Shown: piece by piece, positions 37,697 through 47,723 of the stretch | Numbering within the stretch: the first letter of the stretch is position 1 | Layout of the letters: every line of letters starts with the position of its first letter | Origin: Hamadaea sp. | GTDB taxonomy: Bacteria; Actinomycetota; Actinomycetes; Mycobacteriales; Micromonosporaceae | NCBI RefSeq assembly: GCF_013362815.1 | Contig: NZ_JABFVK010000019.1 | Coordinates: forward strand, 99,000 to 162,999 | Direction: 5' to 3' | DNA: 64,000 bases | The notes under the pieces: generated by a model | Seen by the model: only the letters and a program-made list of their open reading frames with translations | Databases searched by the model: none | What the model was told of the DNA's origin: nothing | Program-made: the position numbers and the translations under genes

Positions 37697-38592
37697 CGGG
37701 CGGCCGCGAGGTCGTCCGGCGTGTTCACGGTGACGATGTCGATCCCTCCGGGGAGGCCTTTCAGCTCTCGCTTCACCAGGCCGGCGAGCGTACCGGCCGG
37801 GGGCAGTTCGAGGACGCCGGTCACGCCCAGCTCGGCGAACCGGCCCATGACGAGATCCCACCGGACTGGCGCGGTGACCTGCTGGACCAGCCGCGAGAGC
37901 AGCTCCGGTCCGGCGGTGACCGCCGCGCCGTCGGCGTTCTGGAGCAGCGTACGCGTCGGGTCGGCCGGCGTGATCTTCCCGGCGAACCCGGTCAGCGCCG
38001 CTTCGGCCGGAGCCATGTACGGCGTGTGGAACGCCCCGGCGACCTGCAGCTTGATCACCCGCGCCTTGGCCGGGGGCTCCCCGGCGAGCTTGTCGATCCC
38101 GTCGAGCGCGCCCGCCGCGACGATCTGCCCAGCGCCGTTGCGGTTGGCCGGGTACAGCCCGCACGTGGCGATGGCGGCGAGCACTTCGTCCTCGGCTCCG
38201 CCCAGGATGGCAGCCATGCCGGTGGGTTCCAGCGCACAGGCGGCGGCCATCTCGTTTCCGCGTACGCCGGCCAGCGCGATCGCGTCGTCCGCGCGCAGCG
38301 CTCCGGCGATCACCGCCGCACCGAGCTCGCCGACGCTGTGCCCGGCCACCACGCATACGGCCGGAAGCGGGAGCTGGGCCGCGGCGATCAGGGCGGCCGC
38401 GGTCAGCAGTGGCTGGGTCTTGGCGGTGTCCTTGATCTCCTCCGCGTCGGCGTCGGTGCCGAGGTGGACGAGATCGACGCCGGTCAGCGCAGACCACTGA
38501 CGCAGCTGATCGGACACGCCGTCGACGGCGAGCCACGGAGTCAGGAAGCCCGGTTTTTGGGCACCCTGGCCCGGAGAGAGTACGGCGAGCAC
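37642..38592 (-). CDS. fabD: Malonyl-CoA:ACP transacylase
   Basis: 316 residues. VLSPGQGAQKPGFLTPWL is the N-terminal GQGxQ motif; the catalytic Ser is in VVAGHSVGELGAAVIAG; the catalytic His lies in VAGAFHTPYMAPA. LGVTGVLELPPAGTLAGLVK is the usual C-terminal substrate lid. It loads malonyl groups on AcpP for FabH/FabF. First structural gene of the operon, 139 bp downstream of the regulator gene; its own tail is tandemly duplicated before fabH. Confidence 0.96.
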   Translation of the reverse strand: MLAVLSPGQGAQKPGFLTPWLAVDGVSDQLRQWSALTGVDLVHLGTDADAEEIKDTAKTQPLLTAAALIAAAQLPLPAVCVVAGHSVGELGAAVIAGALRADDAIALAGVRGNEMAAACALEPTGMAAILGGAEDEVLAAIATCGLYPANRNGAGQIVAAGALDGIDKLAGEPPAKARVIKLQVAGAFHTPYMAPAEAALTGFAGKITPADPTRTLLQNADGAAVTAGPELLSRLVQQVTAPVRWDLVMGRFAELGVTGVLELPPAGTLAGLVKRELKGLPGGIDIVTVNTPDDLAAARDLIERHGASPAIEGASA

Positions 38593-38731
38593 TTATCAAC
38601 CCTGAAGGATCGGCCGAGGCCACGCCGTTGTCGCGCGCCACCAAATCCGCCTACCGCGTTTGTAGGGTCTTCACAAAGATTGACGTGCGATGTCACCGCA
38701 ATGTCCGATCCGTGAATCCTGAAGAGCCTGT

Positions 38732-39907
38732 TCAGGCGGGCTGGCTCGGCTCGAGGCGGCCCAACGCCAGGGCGACCCGGAGGGTGAACGCGTCCCGGGG
38801 GCTGAGCGGGGCGTACCCCGTGATTTCGGCCACTCGGCGCATGCGATAGCGCACGGTGTTGGGGTGGACGAAGAGCGCCCGAGCGGTCGCCTCCAGCGCG
38901 CCGCCGTGGGTCAGGAAGGCGTCGAGCGTCTCCAGCAGCTCACCGCCGGACCGCAGCACCGAACCGTAGATGTCCTGCCGCAGCACCCGCCGCGCCTCGG
39001 CATCCCCGGCCAGGGCCCGTTCGGGGAGCAGCGCCTCGGCGGCCACCGGCCGCGGCGCGGCGGGCCACGCGGCGGCGGCCCGGAATCCGGCCAGCGCCGA
39101 GCGGGCGCTCGTGCTGGCCTCGTCCAGCGACGGGACGGCCGGGCCGACGACGATCGGGCCTTCCCCGAAGGCCGGAGCCAACTTCTCGGCGGCGGCGAGC
39201 GGATCAGCGGCCCCGCCCAGGACGACGACGAGCCGATCGCCGTGTACGCCGCCGAAGACCTCGACGCCCAACCGGCGTGCGAGCCGGTGGACAGCGTGCA
39301 GGACGGCGGCCGCCTCGCCACCCGGGGAACGCCCGACGGCCACCGCCACGGGCGGGGCGTCCGACCAGCCCAGCGCGGCCGCCCGGCTGGCCAGGACGTC
39401 GGAGGAGTCGCCGCGCAGGAGGGCGTCGACGAGGAGGGCCTGCAGGCGGGCGTCCCACGCGCCCCGAGTCTCGGCCGCTCGCGCGTACACCCGGGCCGCG
39501 GAGAACGCGACCTCCCGGGAGTACCGCAGGATCGCCTGGCGCAGCAGGTCCTCCTCGCCCTCGGCGGCCAGCTCCGGGACCTGCTCCTCGACGACGTCGA
39601 TGGTGACTTTGATCAGCGCCACCGTCTGCTGCAGGCTGATGCTGCGGGCCAGCGCCCGGGGGGCGGCGTCGAAGATCTCGTCGGAGACCTCCTGAGTCCC
39701 CGCTCGATGATCGTCCTGACGCAGCCACTCGACCAGCGACCGCACTCCGGACTGCGCCACGAGCATGACCCACGCACGCTGGTCGGCGGGCATACCGCGG
39801 AACCAGGGCAGCACCTCGTCCATGCGGGCGACGCTCGCGGTGGCCAGTGATCCGGCGGCGCGCTCTATCCGCTTGAGGGTGGCCGACAGCGCCGGTGCCT
39901 TGGTCAT
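38732..39907 (-). CDS. fasR: PucR-type transcriptional regulator of fatty acid synthesis
   Basis: 391 residues. The N-terminal ~170 residues are helical, the middle is a degenerate GGDEF-like domain, and the C-terminus has the PucR HTH_30: LLETLDAFLTHGGALEATAR then LFVHPNTVRYRMRRVAEITG. In Streptomyces the same protein, FasR, is encoded directly upstream of fabD-fabH-acpP-fabF and activates that operon; the identical position here supports the name. It probably binds in the 139-bp gap before fabD. Confidence 0.9.
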   Translation of the reverse strand: MTKAPALSATLKRIERAAGSLATASVARMDEVLPWFRGMPADQRAWVMLVAQSGVRSLVEWLRQDDHRAGTQEVSDEIFDAAPRALARSISLQQTVALIKVTIDVVEEQVPELAAEGEEDLLRQAILRYSREVAFSAARVYARAAETRGAWDARLQALLVDALLRGDSSDVLASRAAALGWSDAPPVAVAVGRSPGGEAAAVLHAVHRLARRLGVEVFGGVHGDRLVVVLGGAADPLAAAEKLAPAFGEGPIVVGPAVPSLDEASTSARSALAGFRAAAAWPAAPRPVAAEALLPERALAGDAEARRVLRQDIYGSVLRSGGELLETLDAFLTHGGALEATARALFVHPNTVRYRMRRVAEITGYAPLSPRDAFTLRVALALGRLEPSQPA

Positions 39908-39910
39908 GTC

Positions 39911-40621
39911 CTACAGCATGTCATGTGGGTATTCGACAAGCGTCGGCTCCTCGGCCCGGCGCGGCCGGCGGCGCGACAACAGGAAGACGACGATCACCGT
40001 GCCGACGGCGGCCAGGCCCACTCCGGCGGCGACCAGCGGCACCCACGGGACCGGCCCGTCGACCTTCGCCCGCGCCTGCATCGTGAGCAGCTCACCTGCC
40101 TTGGGCTGCCACGTCACCGTACGCCCGGCGAGCACCCCGTTGTGTTCGGTCACCTTGCCGGGGAACGTCACGGCGATCCGGAAGCTGAACTGGTCGGCGA
40201 AGGCGCGTACGCCGGGATCGAAGAGGTTCACCGTACGCAGATCGACCGAGCCGGAGAAGGCGTACTCGTTGCCGGAGCGCACCAAGGTGAAGGCGTCCCG
40301 GCCGCTGACCCCGTTGAACTGCGCCAACGGCGTACGCGCATAGGCCACCTTGACCCCGACGAAGGCCGCGTCCTCGTACTTCTCGATGGAGGCCGTCGCC
40401 GGCAGCTTCTCCTTGTCCAGCCCGAGGGTCGCGACCAGCCGGTCCTCGGACTGGCCGGTGACGTTGGCCAGGCGGCGGTCGACGGCCAGCACGACGTCGC
40501 CGGAGACGGTGTCGTCGGAGTTCACCACCAGGGCGGCGTCGACCTTCATGCAGCCGGCGAGGGCCAGGCCCGCTATGAGCAGCGTCAACGTCGCGCGTGC
40601 TGCGGCGAGGGGGGTACGCAT
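39911..40621 (-). CDS. LppM-family lipoprotein
   Basis: 236 residues from ATG 40621. Lipoprotein signal MRTPLAAARATLTLLIAGLA with lipobox LAGC. The mature part MKVDAALVVNSDDTVSGDVV matches the LppM domain of mycobacteria. A C-terminal membrane segment (VPLVAAGVGLAAVGTVIVVFLL) is followed by a basic tail RRRPRR, so the protein is held at both ends of its exposed domain. LppM is linked to cell-wall processes and phagosome traffic in mycobacteria; the role in a soil organism is unknown. Just 3 bp after fasR (same strand, upstream). Confidence 0.87.
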   Translation of the reverse strand: MRTPLAAARATLTLLIAGLALAGCMKVDAALVVNSDDTVSGDVVLAVDRRLANVTGQSEDRLVATLGLDKEKLPATASIEKYEDAAFVGVKVAYARTPLAQFNGVSGRDAFTLVRSGNEYAFSGSVDLRTVNLFDPGVRAFADQFSFRIAVTFPGKVTEHNGVLAGRTVTWQPKAGELLTMQARAKVDGPVPWVPLVAAGVGLAAVGTVIVVFLLSRRRPRRAEEPTLVEYPHDML

Positions 40622-40655
40622 GCGGAGCACTCTAAGCCCTGCCCAGCCGCACACC

Positions 40656-40800
40656 GCGTTGATCATGAACCTATGGTCCGCTTCGGCGGCGTGTCGTGAC
40701 CCCGAGCGTCGTGATCGACACCGGCGCGGCGCGCCGGTTGATCACGAACTTCGGGGGGCGACACGCCGGACAGCCGGGACCATAGGTTCATGATCAACGC
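40656..40800. repeat. Full-length 145-bp palindromic element, family 2
   Basis: Perfect 24-bp terminal arms (40656-40679 and 40777-40800) carry GTTGATCATGAACC and TATGGTCC. Inside are the pair CGGCGTGTCG / CGACACGCCG and a central hairpin GTGATCGACACCGGCGCG with its complement up to about 40745. The whole element folds into one long, thrice-nested cruciform. It is the most complete copy; those at 2849 and 11895 match its right half. Confidence 0.85.
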
Positions 40801-40805
40801 GAAGG

Positions 40806-41456
40806 TCAGACCTTGCGGCGGATGAGGAAGGCGATGCCGAACAGGCCCATGGCGATGACGATGACGATCGCCCCGTTGAGGGCAACCACCCGGCGCCATT
40901 CGCCCATCACCTCGCCGATGCCGGCCGTGGCGTTCTTGGTCTGGCTCGCCACGCCGCCACCGCCACCGCCGACGGGCGGCTGAAAGGTCGTGCCCCCGCC
41001 GAGCGGTACGCCGATCCCGCGCATGGTCGAGGGCATGGTGAGCCGGCCGTAGAACCAGCCCGCGGTGGTCTTGCGCCGGTCCGGCTGAGCCGCCGGGCGG
41101 AACGCGCGCGGACCGCCCGCCGCGAGCGGGTAGAGGTCGTACTGCGACTTGCCGATGCCGTCGACCGACAGCGTCACCGTGTACTTCGGGCCGAGCTTGT
41201 CGGCCTTGGGCGCCGACGCCACGCTCGTGCTGGTGGCGAGATAGTCGACCTCGCCGAGCATCGACTCGAACTCGTTCGGCTGGTCCTTCGCCGAGATGTT
41301 CATCGGCTGAGCGAGGCCCTCGCCGATGATGGTGATCTGATTCGGCGGGGCAGCCGCCGGTGCGGCCTGCGCCGGAGTGGCGAGCAGGCCGGCCAGACCC
41401 ATCGCGGCCAGGGCGAAGCCGGCGATGAGCGTACGTCGTGCCACCGTGCGTGACAT
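40806..41456 (-). CDS. Exported membrane-anchored protein, unknown function
   Basis: 216 residues. Signal peptide SRTVARRTLIAGFALAAMGL with cleavage after AQA (about 32). The mature domain begins PNQITIIGEGLAQPMNISAK; a Gly-rich linker (VGGGGGG) and one C-terminal membrane helix (GAIVIVIAMGLFGIAFLI) followed by RRKV make a type I topology. No catalytic motif. Probably a cell-envelope protein conserved in related actinobacteria; the long palindrome at 40656 begins right after its stop. Confidence 0.75.
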   Translation of the reverse strand: MSRTVARRTLIAGFALAAMGLAGLLATPAQAAPAAAPPNQITIIGEGLAQPMNISAKDQPNEFESMLGEVDYLATSTSVASAPKADKLGPKYTVTLSVDGIGKSQYDLYPLAAGGPRAFRPAAQPDRRKTTAGWFYGRLTMPSTMRGIGVPLGGGTTFQPPVGGGGGGVASQTKNATAGIGEVMGEWRRVVALNGAIVIVIAMGLFGIAFLIRRKV

Positions 41457-41605
41457 ATGCGGTCCCCGTGGAAGATGAAAGCCGGTGCGGAAGAAGCGCG
41501 GGAACGCCGAAGATTTCCCACCTTCGCACCAGAAGACACCTGAAGCGCCGACTCCGTTGCGATCAGAAGGTCACGATTGCGCAACGTCACCCAGGGTCAT
41601 CATCC

Positions 41606-43042
41606 TCAGAGGAGGGTCGACGCCGCCTGACGCAGCCGGGCCAGGGACTTCTCCCGGCCGAGCACCTCGAGGGACTCGAAGAGCGGCAGGCCGACCGTAC
41701 GCCCGGTGACCGCCACGCGTACCGGTGCCTGTGCCTTGCCGAGCTTGAGCCCCGCGGCCTCGCCGACCGCGATCAGCGTGTCCTTGAGCGGCTCGGCCGA
41801 CCAGTCCGTCAGCGCCTCGTACGCCGCGATGACCGCGGGCAGGATGGCCGCGTCCTTGGCCGCCTTGGCCCGAGCGCCCTCGTCGACGACGGGCTCGTCG
41901 AGGAAGAGGAAGTCGACGTACTCCACGATCTCGGCGAGGACCGCGATCCGGGTCTGGGCCAGCGGCGCGACCTGGGCGAAGACGGCCAGGTCGAAGGAGT
42001 TGAGGTCCCACGGTGGAGCGGTGATCCCATAGCCCTTCTCGGCCTTCTCCTCCGGGGTGAGGAACGGGCCGGTAAGCCAGGGCAGGCAGGCCTGCACGAA
42101 GTCCTCGACGGACAGTGCCCGGATGTACTCGCCGTTGAACGAGCGCAGCTTCTTCTCGTCGAAGAAAGCCGGGGAGGGGTTGACGTCCTCCAGCCGGAAC
42201 TCCTCCTCGATCACCGACCAGGGCACGATCTCGCGGTCGCCGGACGGCGCCCAGCCGAGCAGCATGAGGTAGTTGCGCATGGTCGCGGCGAGGTAGCCCT
42301 CGTCCCGATACATCTCCAACGCCACCTTGTCGCGGCGCTTGGACAGCTTCTGCCGCTTCTCGTTGACGACGATCGGGACGTGCGCCCACACCGGCGGCAC
42401 GTGCCCGAGCGCCTCCCACAGCATCTGCTGCTTCGGCGTGTTCGGCAGGTGCTCCTCGGCCCGGATCACGTGGGTGATTCCCATGGTGAGGTCGTCGACC
42501 ACGTTGGCCAGCAGGAACACCGGCGAGCCGTCGCCCCGCGCGATGACGAAGTCCTCGATGAGCTTGTTCTCGAAGGTCGGCTCGCCGCGGATGAGGTCGA
42601 CGACGACCGTCTCACCCTCGTCCGGCGTGAGGAAGCGCAGTGCCCGGCCCTCGCCCGGACCGAGCGCCCGGTCGCGGCAGAAGCCGTCGTATCCCGAGTA
42701 CTGGTTGCCGGTCCGCGCCTGGACCTGGTCGCGAGTGCAGTCGCAGTAGTACGCCCGGCCGGCCTCGTAGAGCTGCGTCGCGGCCTTCACGTGCTCGGTG
42801 GCGTACGAGGACTGGAAGTAGGGACCCTCGTAGGTGCCCCGCTCGATGCCGATCCAGTCCAGGGCGTTCAGGATGCCCTCGGTCCACTCCGGCCGGTTGC
42901 GCGCCGCGTCGGTGTCCTCGATCCGCAGGACGAACGCACCCTCGTGCTGTTTGGCGTAGATCCAGTTCTGCAGGGCCGACCGGGCCCCGCCGACGTGGAA
43001 GATCCCGGTGGGAGAGGGGGCGAAGCGCACACGAACGGTCAC
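41606..43042 (-). CDS. gltX: Glutamyl-tRNA synthetase
   Basis: 478 residues. HIGH-type motif [20 protein letters not shown] near the N-terminus; KMSKS-type motif [11 protein letters not shown]. The zinc-finger-like region [13 protein letters not shown] is partly retained (two Cys). The C-terminal helical anticodon domain includes [20 protein letters not shown]. It charges tRNA-Glu and, as in other actinobacteria, probably tRNA-Gln ahead of GatCAB. Monocistronic; no tRNA gene is next to it. Confidence 0.96.
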   Translation of the reverse strand: MTVRVRFAPSPTGIFHVGGARSALQNWIYAKQHEGAFVLRIEDTDAARNRPEWTEGILNALDWIGIERGTYEGPYFQSSYATEHVKAATQLYEAGRAYYCDCTRDQVQARTGNQYSGYDGFCRDRALGPGEGRALRFLTPDEGETVVVDLIRGEPTFENKLIEDFVIARGDGSPVFLLANVVDDLTMGITHVIRAEEHLPNTPKQQMLWEALGHVPPVWAHVPIVVNEKRQKLSKRRDKVALEMYRDEGYLAATMRNYLMLLGWAPSGDREIVPWSVIEEEFRLEDVNPSPAFFDEKKLRSFNGEYIRALSVEDFVQACLPWLTGPFLTPEEKAEKGYGITAPPWDLNSFDLAVFAQVAPLAQTRIAVLAEIVEYVDFLFLDEPVVDEGARAKAAKDAAILPAVIAAYEALTDWSAEPLKDTLIAVGEAAGLKLGKAQAPVRVAVTGRTVGLPLFESLEVLGREKSLARLRQAASTLL

Positions 43043-43091
43043 CCCTACCAGGGTAATCGGTGTCCGATCCGGCCCGCGAACGAGTATCGCC

Positions 43092-43709
43092 TCAGGACAT
43101 CCGGTGCCGGTCCCGGGCCGCGGTCAGGTGCGCGTGCATCGCGGCTTCGGCCGCTTCGGGATCGCGTACGCGGATCGCCGAGACGATCGCCTCGTGTTCG
43201 AGATCGGTGGAACCGGGGCCCGGGAAGGCGACCCGATGGATGTGCAGGTGGGAGTGCAACCGGGCGATCGACTCCCGGAGCACCGGATTACCGGCCGCGA
43301 CCGCGACGGCGTCGTGGAACGCGGCGTCGGCCGCGGTGAACGCGGCGTGCCCGGCGTACCCGGGATCCGCGGTCGGCGTCGGCATCCGGGGGAACTTCAC
43401 CGTCGGATCGCCGGACCGGGCCGCCCGAGCGGCGGCGGCGCACTCCAGCACCATCCGGACCTCGAAGAGGTGCTCGAACTCCGCCGGGGTGAGCAGGGGA
43501 GCCGTCGTGTATCCGGCCATCGGCCGTTTGACGACCAGTCCGTCCGACTCCAGCCGGGCCAGCGCCTCGCGTACGGGAGTGGGTGAGACGTCCAGCTGAC
43601 GGCTGATCGCGTCGATGGTGACCCGGCCGCCGGGCGCGATCACGTTGTCCATGATCATCGCCTTGAGGGTCTCGTAGACCTCGTCGCTGAGCGTCGTCCG
43701 CTCGCCCAT
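43092..43709 (-). CDS. GntR-family (FCD) regulator of the L-fucose genes
   Basis: 205 residues from ATG 43709 ([20 protein letters not shown]), with GAAAGGGGCG upstream; the longer open frame would run through the operators. The winged helix has [20 protein letters not shown] then [14 protein letters not shown]. The FCD domain has [32 protein letters not shown], and HSHLHIHRV, whose His residues form the metal/effector site. Divergent from the fucose operon with two identical operators between; probably a repressor released by a pathway sugar acid. Confidence 0.9.
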   Translation of the reverse strand: MGERTTLSDEVYETLKAMIMDNVIAPGGRVTIDAISRQLDVSPTPVREALARLESDGLVVKRPMAGYTTAPLLTPAEFEHLFEVRMVLECAAAARAARSGDPTVKFPRMPTPTADPGYAGHAAFTAADAAFHDAVAVAAGNPVLRESIARLHSHLHIHRVAFPGPGSTDLEHEAIVSAIRVRDPEAAEAAMHAHLTAARDRHRMS

Positions 43710-43735
43710 TTCGCCCCTTTCCCCGAGCCCGAGAC

Positions 43736-43768
43736 ATCCTATAGGATCGCCCGAGAATCCTATAGGAT
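43736..43768. promoter_or_regulatory. Twin GntR operators of the fucose operon
   Basis: Two identical perfect palindromes ATCCTATAGGAT (43736-43747 and 43757-43768), centres 21 bp apart, in the 80-bp gap between the divergent GntR and aldo/keto reductase starts. Their symmetry and two-turn spacing fit cooperative binding of FCD-type GntR dimers and control of both directions. Confidence 0.75.
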
Positions 43769-43789
43769 TTGCCGACACGGAGGTACCTG

Positions 43790-44719
43790 ATGCAGGTGGA
43801 GCTGGGCCGGACCGGCTTGTCGGTGACTCGGCTGGGCCTCGGGCTGGCCCCGATCGGCGGGCTCTACGCCGACGTCAGCCCCGAACAGGCCCGCGCGACC
43901 GTCGACCGGGCCTGGGACCGGGGCGTACGCCTCTTCGACACCGCGCCGTTCTACGGCTACGGCCGGAGTGAGACCCGGTCCGGTGAGGCGTTGCGGGGGC
44001 GGGCCGGTCATGTGCTGTCGACCAAGGTCGGCCGAGTCCTCGAACGCCAGGACGACGGCGAATCCGATGCCGACGTCTGGGCCGGCGTCGACCCGTCCGT
44101 GCGCCCGGTCTTCGACTTCTCCGCTTCCGGCGTACGTCGATCGTTCGAGGACAGTCTGCGCCGGCTCGACCGGGACCGGGTGGACGTCGTGCACCTGCAC
44201 GATCCCGACGACCACCTGGAGCAGGCCGTCGCCGAGGCGTACCCGGAGCTGGTCCGGCTGCGCGATGAAGGGCTGATCACCGCCATCGGGGCCGGTGCGA
44301 ACAGTCCGGACGTGCTGGCGTACCTGGTCGAACGGGCCGATCTCGACGTCGTGCTGATGGCCGGTCGCTACACGCTGCTCGATCGCAGCGGGACGGATCT
44401 GCTCGACCTCGCGGCCGAACGCGGAGTGGCCGTGATCGCGGCGGGCGTGTTCAACTCGGGCATCCTCGCCGATCCGCGGCCGGGTGCGACCTTCGACTAT
44501 GCGGCCGCCGACGAAGTGCTGCTCGACCGGGCACTCCGCCTGAAGGAGATCGCCGAGGCGCACGGGGTGCCGTTGCGCGCGGCGGCGGTGCAGTTCCCGT
44601 TGCGTCACCCGGCCGTCGCATCCGTGCTGGTCGGCCTGCGCTCACCGGAGGAGGTCGACGACGCCGTGGACATGCTGGCGGTGCCGATCCCGGACGAGCT
44701 CTGGGCGGCGATCGCATGA
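43790..44719 (+). CDS. Aldo/keto reductase, probable L-fucose dehydrogenase
   Basis: 309 residues from ATG 43790 behind CGGAGG. AKR catalytic residues are visible: Asp in VRLFDTAPFYGYGRSE (also Tyr), Lys in LSTKVGR, His in VVHLHDPDD. The sequence belongs to the D-threo-aldose/L-fucose 1-dehydrogenase group (LGLAPIGGLY start, VLVGLRSPEEVDDAV end). It oxidises L-fucose to the 1,5-lactone with NAD(P)+. First of five overlapping genes that make a complete L-fucose pathway; overlaps the lactonase by 4 bp. Confidence 0.9.
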   Translation: MQVELGRTGLSVTRLGLGLAPIGGLYADVSPEQARATVDRAWDRGVRLFDTAPFYGYGRSETRSGEALRGRAGHVLSTKVGRVLERQDDGESDADVWAGVDPSVRPVFDFSASGVRRSFEDSLRRLDRDRVDVVHLHDPDDHLEQAVAEAYPELVRLRDEGLITAIGAGANSPDVLAYLVERADLDVVLMAGRYTLLDRSGTDLLDLAAERGVAVIAAGVFNSGILADPRPGATFDYAAADEVLLDRALRLKEIAEAHGVPLRAAAVQFPLRHPAVASVLVGLRSPEEVDDAVDMLAVPIPDELWAAIA

Positions 44720-45549
44720 TCGACGCACACCACCATCTCTGGACCGCCGGGTACGCCTGGCTGGCCGAACCGGCGCTGACTCCGATCCGCCGGGACTACA
44801 CAGTGGACGATCTGCGGGCGAACCTGACGCGCGCCGGTGTCACGAAGACGGTGCTGGTCGAGGCGGGCCGCTGCGACGACGCCGAGACGACGGAGTTCCT
44901 GGCCCTCGCCGAGCGGACGCCCGAGATCGCGGCCGTCGTCGGGTGGCTCGACCCACTCGATCCCCGGCTCGCGGCGAAGATCGCGGCGCATCGAGCCGGA
45001 CCGGGCGGGTCGAAGCTCGCCGGCGTACGCAGTCAGGTCCAAGCCGAGGCCGATCCCGATTTCCTCGCCCGCCCCGACGTGATCGACGGGCTGGCCGTGA
45101 TCGCCGACACCGGGCTCGTCTTCGACCTCGTGATCCGGGCCGACCAGATTCCGGGCGCGGTCGTGGCGGCCAAGTCGCTGTCCCAGGCCCGGCTGGTGCT
45201 CGACCACCTGGGCAAGCCGCAGATCAACGCCGGCTCACCCGCGGAGCGAAGCGCCTGGCGGATCGCGCTGGAGAACCTCGCCGCCTGCCCGAACGTGGTG
45301 GCCAAGTTGTCCGGGCTGGTCACCGAGGCGGACTGGGCGTCCTGGCAGCTCGCCGACCTGCGCCCGTACGCGCAGACGGCGTTGGACCTCTTCGGCCCGG
45401 ACCGGCTGTTGTGGGGATCGGACTGGCCGGTGGTGGAACTCGCCGGGGGCTACGAACGCTGGCTCGCCGCCGCTCGGGAGCTGATTCCGGCCGATCTGCA
45501 TACCGCTGTCTTCACGGACAACGCCGCTCGCACATATGGATTGGACTGA
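44716..45549 (+). CDS. Amidohydrolase-family L-fuconolactonase
   Basis: 277 residues. Metal motif IDAHHHLWTAGYAWL at the N-terminus, VLDHLGKP in the middle, and RLLWGSDWPVVELAGG near the end supply the His, His and Asp of the amidohydrolase site. It matches the COG3618-type lactonases that hydrolyse L-fucono- or related lactones. Position between the dehydrogenase and the later pathway genes supports L-fuconolactone as substrate. ATGA overlap with the preceding gene; 3 bp to the next. Confidence 0.9.
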   Translation: MIDAHHHLWTAGYAWLAEPALTPIRRDYTVDDLRANLTRAGVTKTVLVEAGRCDDAETTEFLALAERTPEIAAVVGWLDPLDPRLAAKIAAHRAGPGGSKLAGVRSQVQAEADPDFLARPDVIDGLAVIADTGLVFDLVIRADQIPGAVVAAKSLSQARLVLDHLGKPQINAGSPAERSAWRIALENLAACPNVVAKLSGLVTEADWASWQLADLRPYAQTALDLFGPDRLLWGSDWPVVELAGGYERWLAAARELIPADLHTAVFTDNAARTYGLD

Positions 45550-45552
45550 CAT

Positions 45553-46410
45553 ATGAAGTTCCTCAGGGTCGGCCCGGCCGGGGCCGAGATCCCGGTCGCC
45601 CTCGACGACTCCACGCCCGAGGTGCTCACCTGCTATGACCTGCGGTCGCTGACGGCCGACATCGACGGCGAGTTCCTCGGCCGAGTGGCCGCCGGGTTGC
45701 AGCTCATCGGGCTGCCGGAGATCGACATCGCCGGGCAGCGCCTGGGCCCGCCGCTGGCCCGGCCGGGTGTGATCCTGTGCATCGGCCAGAACTACGCCGC
45801 GCACGCCGCCGAGTCCGGCGCGGAGCCGCCGAGCCAGCCGATCATGTTCTACAAGGCGCCGAACACCCTCTCGGGTCCCTACGACGACATCCTGATCCCG
45901 CGCGGCTCGGTGAAGACGGACTGGGAAGTGGAGCTGGCCGTCGTCATCGGCAAGCGCGCCCGCTATCTGGCCTCGCCGGACGAGGGCCTGCGCTGCGTCG
46001 GGGCGTACGCCGTCTCCAACGACGTCTCCGAGCGCACCTTCCAGATCGAGGTCTCCGGCGGGCAGTGGTCGAAGGGCAAGAGCTGCGAGACGTTCAACCC
46101 GCTCGGCCCCTGGCTCGTCACGCCGGACGAGGTCGAGGCGCTCGGCGGGCCGCAGAAGCTCCGGCTGCGCAGCTGGGTCAACGGCGAGCCCCGGCAGGAC
46201 TCGACGACCGCCGACATGATCTTCGACGTCGGCACCCTGATCTGGCATCTCTCCCAGTTCACCGTGCTGGAGCCGGGCGATGTGATCAACACCGGTACGC
46301 CGCAAGGCGTCGCCCTCTCCGGCCGGTTCCCCTACCTGCGACCGGGCGACCTGGTGGAAGTCGAGATCGACGGCATCGGGCATCAGCGTACGCGAATGGC
46401 TGCGGCGTGA
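45553..46410 (+). CDS. FAH-family 2,4-diketo-3-deoxy-L-fuconate hydrolase
   Basis: 285 residues. FAH-fold motifs: [50 protein letters not shown] with the metal-binding Glu/Asp residues, and [14 protein letters not shown]. It would split the diketo acid into pyruvate and L-lactate, the final step of the non-phosphorylative route. Normal family length. GTG or ATG of the next gene overlaps or follows its stop directly. Confidence 0.9.
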   Translation: MKFLRVGPAGAEIPVALDDSTPEVLTCYDLRSLTADIDGEFLGRVAAGLQLIGLPEIDIAGQRLGPPLARPGVILCIGQNYAAHAAESGAEPPSQPIMFYKAPNTLSGPYDDILIPRGSVKTDWEVELAVVIGKRARYLASPDEGLRCVGAYAVSNDVSERTFQIEVSGGQWSKGKSCETFNPLGPWLVTPDEVEALGGPQKLRLRSWVNGEPRQDSTTADMIFDVGTLIWHLSQFTVLEPGDVINTGTPQGVALSGRFPYLRPGDLVEVEIDGIGHQRTRMAAA

Positions 46411-46415
46411 CCTCG

Positions 46416-47723
46416 ATGAAGATCACCGGGATGCGGGTGCACGACGTACGCTTCCCGACCTCGAAGACGCTCGACGGCTCCGACGCGATGAACCCCGATC
46501 CGGACTACTCCGCGGCGTACGTCGAGCTGCTCACCGACGACGGATTGACTGGATATGGGCTGACCTTCACCATCGGGCGGGGCAACGATGTCTGCGTGGC
46601 GGCGATCGAGGCGATGCGGCCCTATGTGGTCGGACAATCCGTCGACGACCTGGATCTCGGGGAGTTCGCCCGGCGGCTGACGCACGACTCCCAGCTGCGC
46701 TGGCTCGGTCCCGAGAAGGGCGTGATGCATCTGGCGGCGGCCGCCGTCATCAACGCCGTCTGGGATCTGGCCGCTCGCCGAGCCGGGTTGCCGCTGTGGC
46801 GGTTGCTTTCCGCGTACCAGCCGGATCATTTGGTCGATCTGATCGACTGGCGTTATCTGACCGATGCCTTGACCCCCGCTGACGCCGTGGATCTGCTCGC
46901 GGACCGGGCGGCGGGCCGCGAACAGCGCGCGGCCGAGATCGCCGCGACCGGCTACCCCGCCTACACGACCTCCGCGGGCTGGCTCGGCTACGACGACGCC
47001 AAGGTCACGCGGCTCGCGAAGGAGGCGGTCGCGGACGGCTTCGACATGATCAAGCTGAAGGTCGGCGCGGACCTCGACGACGACCTGCGCCGATTCCGCG
47101 CGGCTCGGGCTGCGGTCGGAGCACGGGTACGCATCGCGGTCGACGCCAATCAACGCTGGGGCGTGCCGGAGGCGATCGACTGGATGAAGCGGCTGGCCTC
47201 GTTCGACCCGTATTGGATCGAGGAGCCGACGAGCCCCGACGAGGTGCTCGGGCACGCCGCGATCCGCAGCGGACTGCGGACGGCGGGACCGGACGGGCGG
47301 CCGATCCGGGTCGCGACCGGCGAGCACGTGCACAACCGGGTCATGTTCAAGCAGCTGTTGCAGGCGGATGCGATCGACGTCGTGCAGATCGACGCCTGCC
47401 GGGTCGGCGGGGTCAACGAGAACCTGGCGATCCTGCTGCTCGCGGCGGCCTTCGGCAAGCCGGTCTGCCCGCACGCAGGCGGCGTCGGGCTCTGCGAACT
47501 GGTGCAGCACCTGTCGTTCTTCGACTACGTGGCGGTCTCCGGTTCGCTCGACGGACGGCACCTGGAATACGTCGATCACCTCCACGAGCACTTCGTGGAC
47601 CCGGTGGTCCTTCGGGACGGCCGCTACCTCGCGCCCGAGCAGCCGGGGTTCTCGGCGCAGATGCGGCCGGAAGCCCTGACCCGGTACGCCTTCCCCGATG
47701 GTCCAGAGTGGAGAGTGCAATGA
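46416..47723 (+). CDS. L-fuconate dehydratase (enolase superfamily)
   Basis: 435 residues from ATG 46416; GTG 46407, overlapping the previous stop, is also possible. The start [20 protein letters not shown] and [15 protein letters not shown] are diagnostic of fuconate dehydratases. Catalytic KxK is FDMIKLKVG; metal ligands are in [20 protein letters not shown] and ATGEHVHN; the general acid/base His is in [16 protein letters not shown]. Removes water from L-fuconate to give 2-keto-3-deoxy-L-fuconate. Overlaps the next SDR gene by 4 bp. Confidence 0.94.
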   Translation: MKITGMRVHDVRFPTSKTLDGSDAMNPDPDYSAAYVELLTDDGLTGYGLTFTIGRGNDVCVAAIEAMRPYVVGQSVDDLDLGEFARRLTHDSQLRWLGPEKGVMHLAAAAVINAVWDLAARRAGLPLWRLLSAYQPDHLVDLIDWRYLTDALTPADAVDLLADRAAGREQRAAEIAATGYPAYTTSAGWLGYDDAKVTRLAKEAVADGFDMIKLKVGADLDDDLRRFRAARAAVGARVRIAVDANQRWGVPEAIDWMKRLASFDPYWIEEPTSPDEVLGHAAIRSGLRTAGPDGRPIRVATGEHVHNRVMFKQLLQADAIDVVQIDACRVGGVNENLAILLLAAAFGKPVCPHAGGVGLCELVQHLSFFDYVAVSGSLDGRHLEYVDHLHEHFVDPVVLRDGRYLAPEQPGFSAQMRPEALTRYAFPDGPEWRVQ

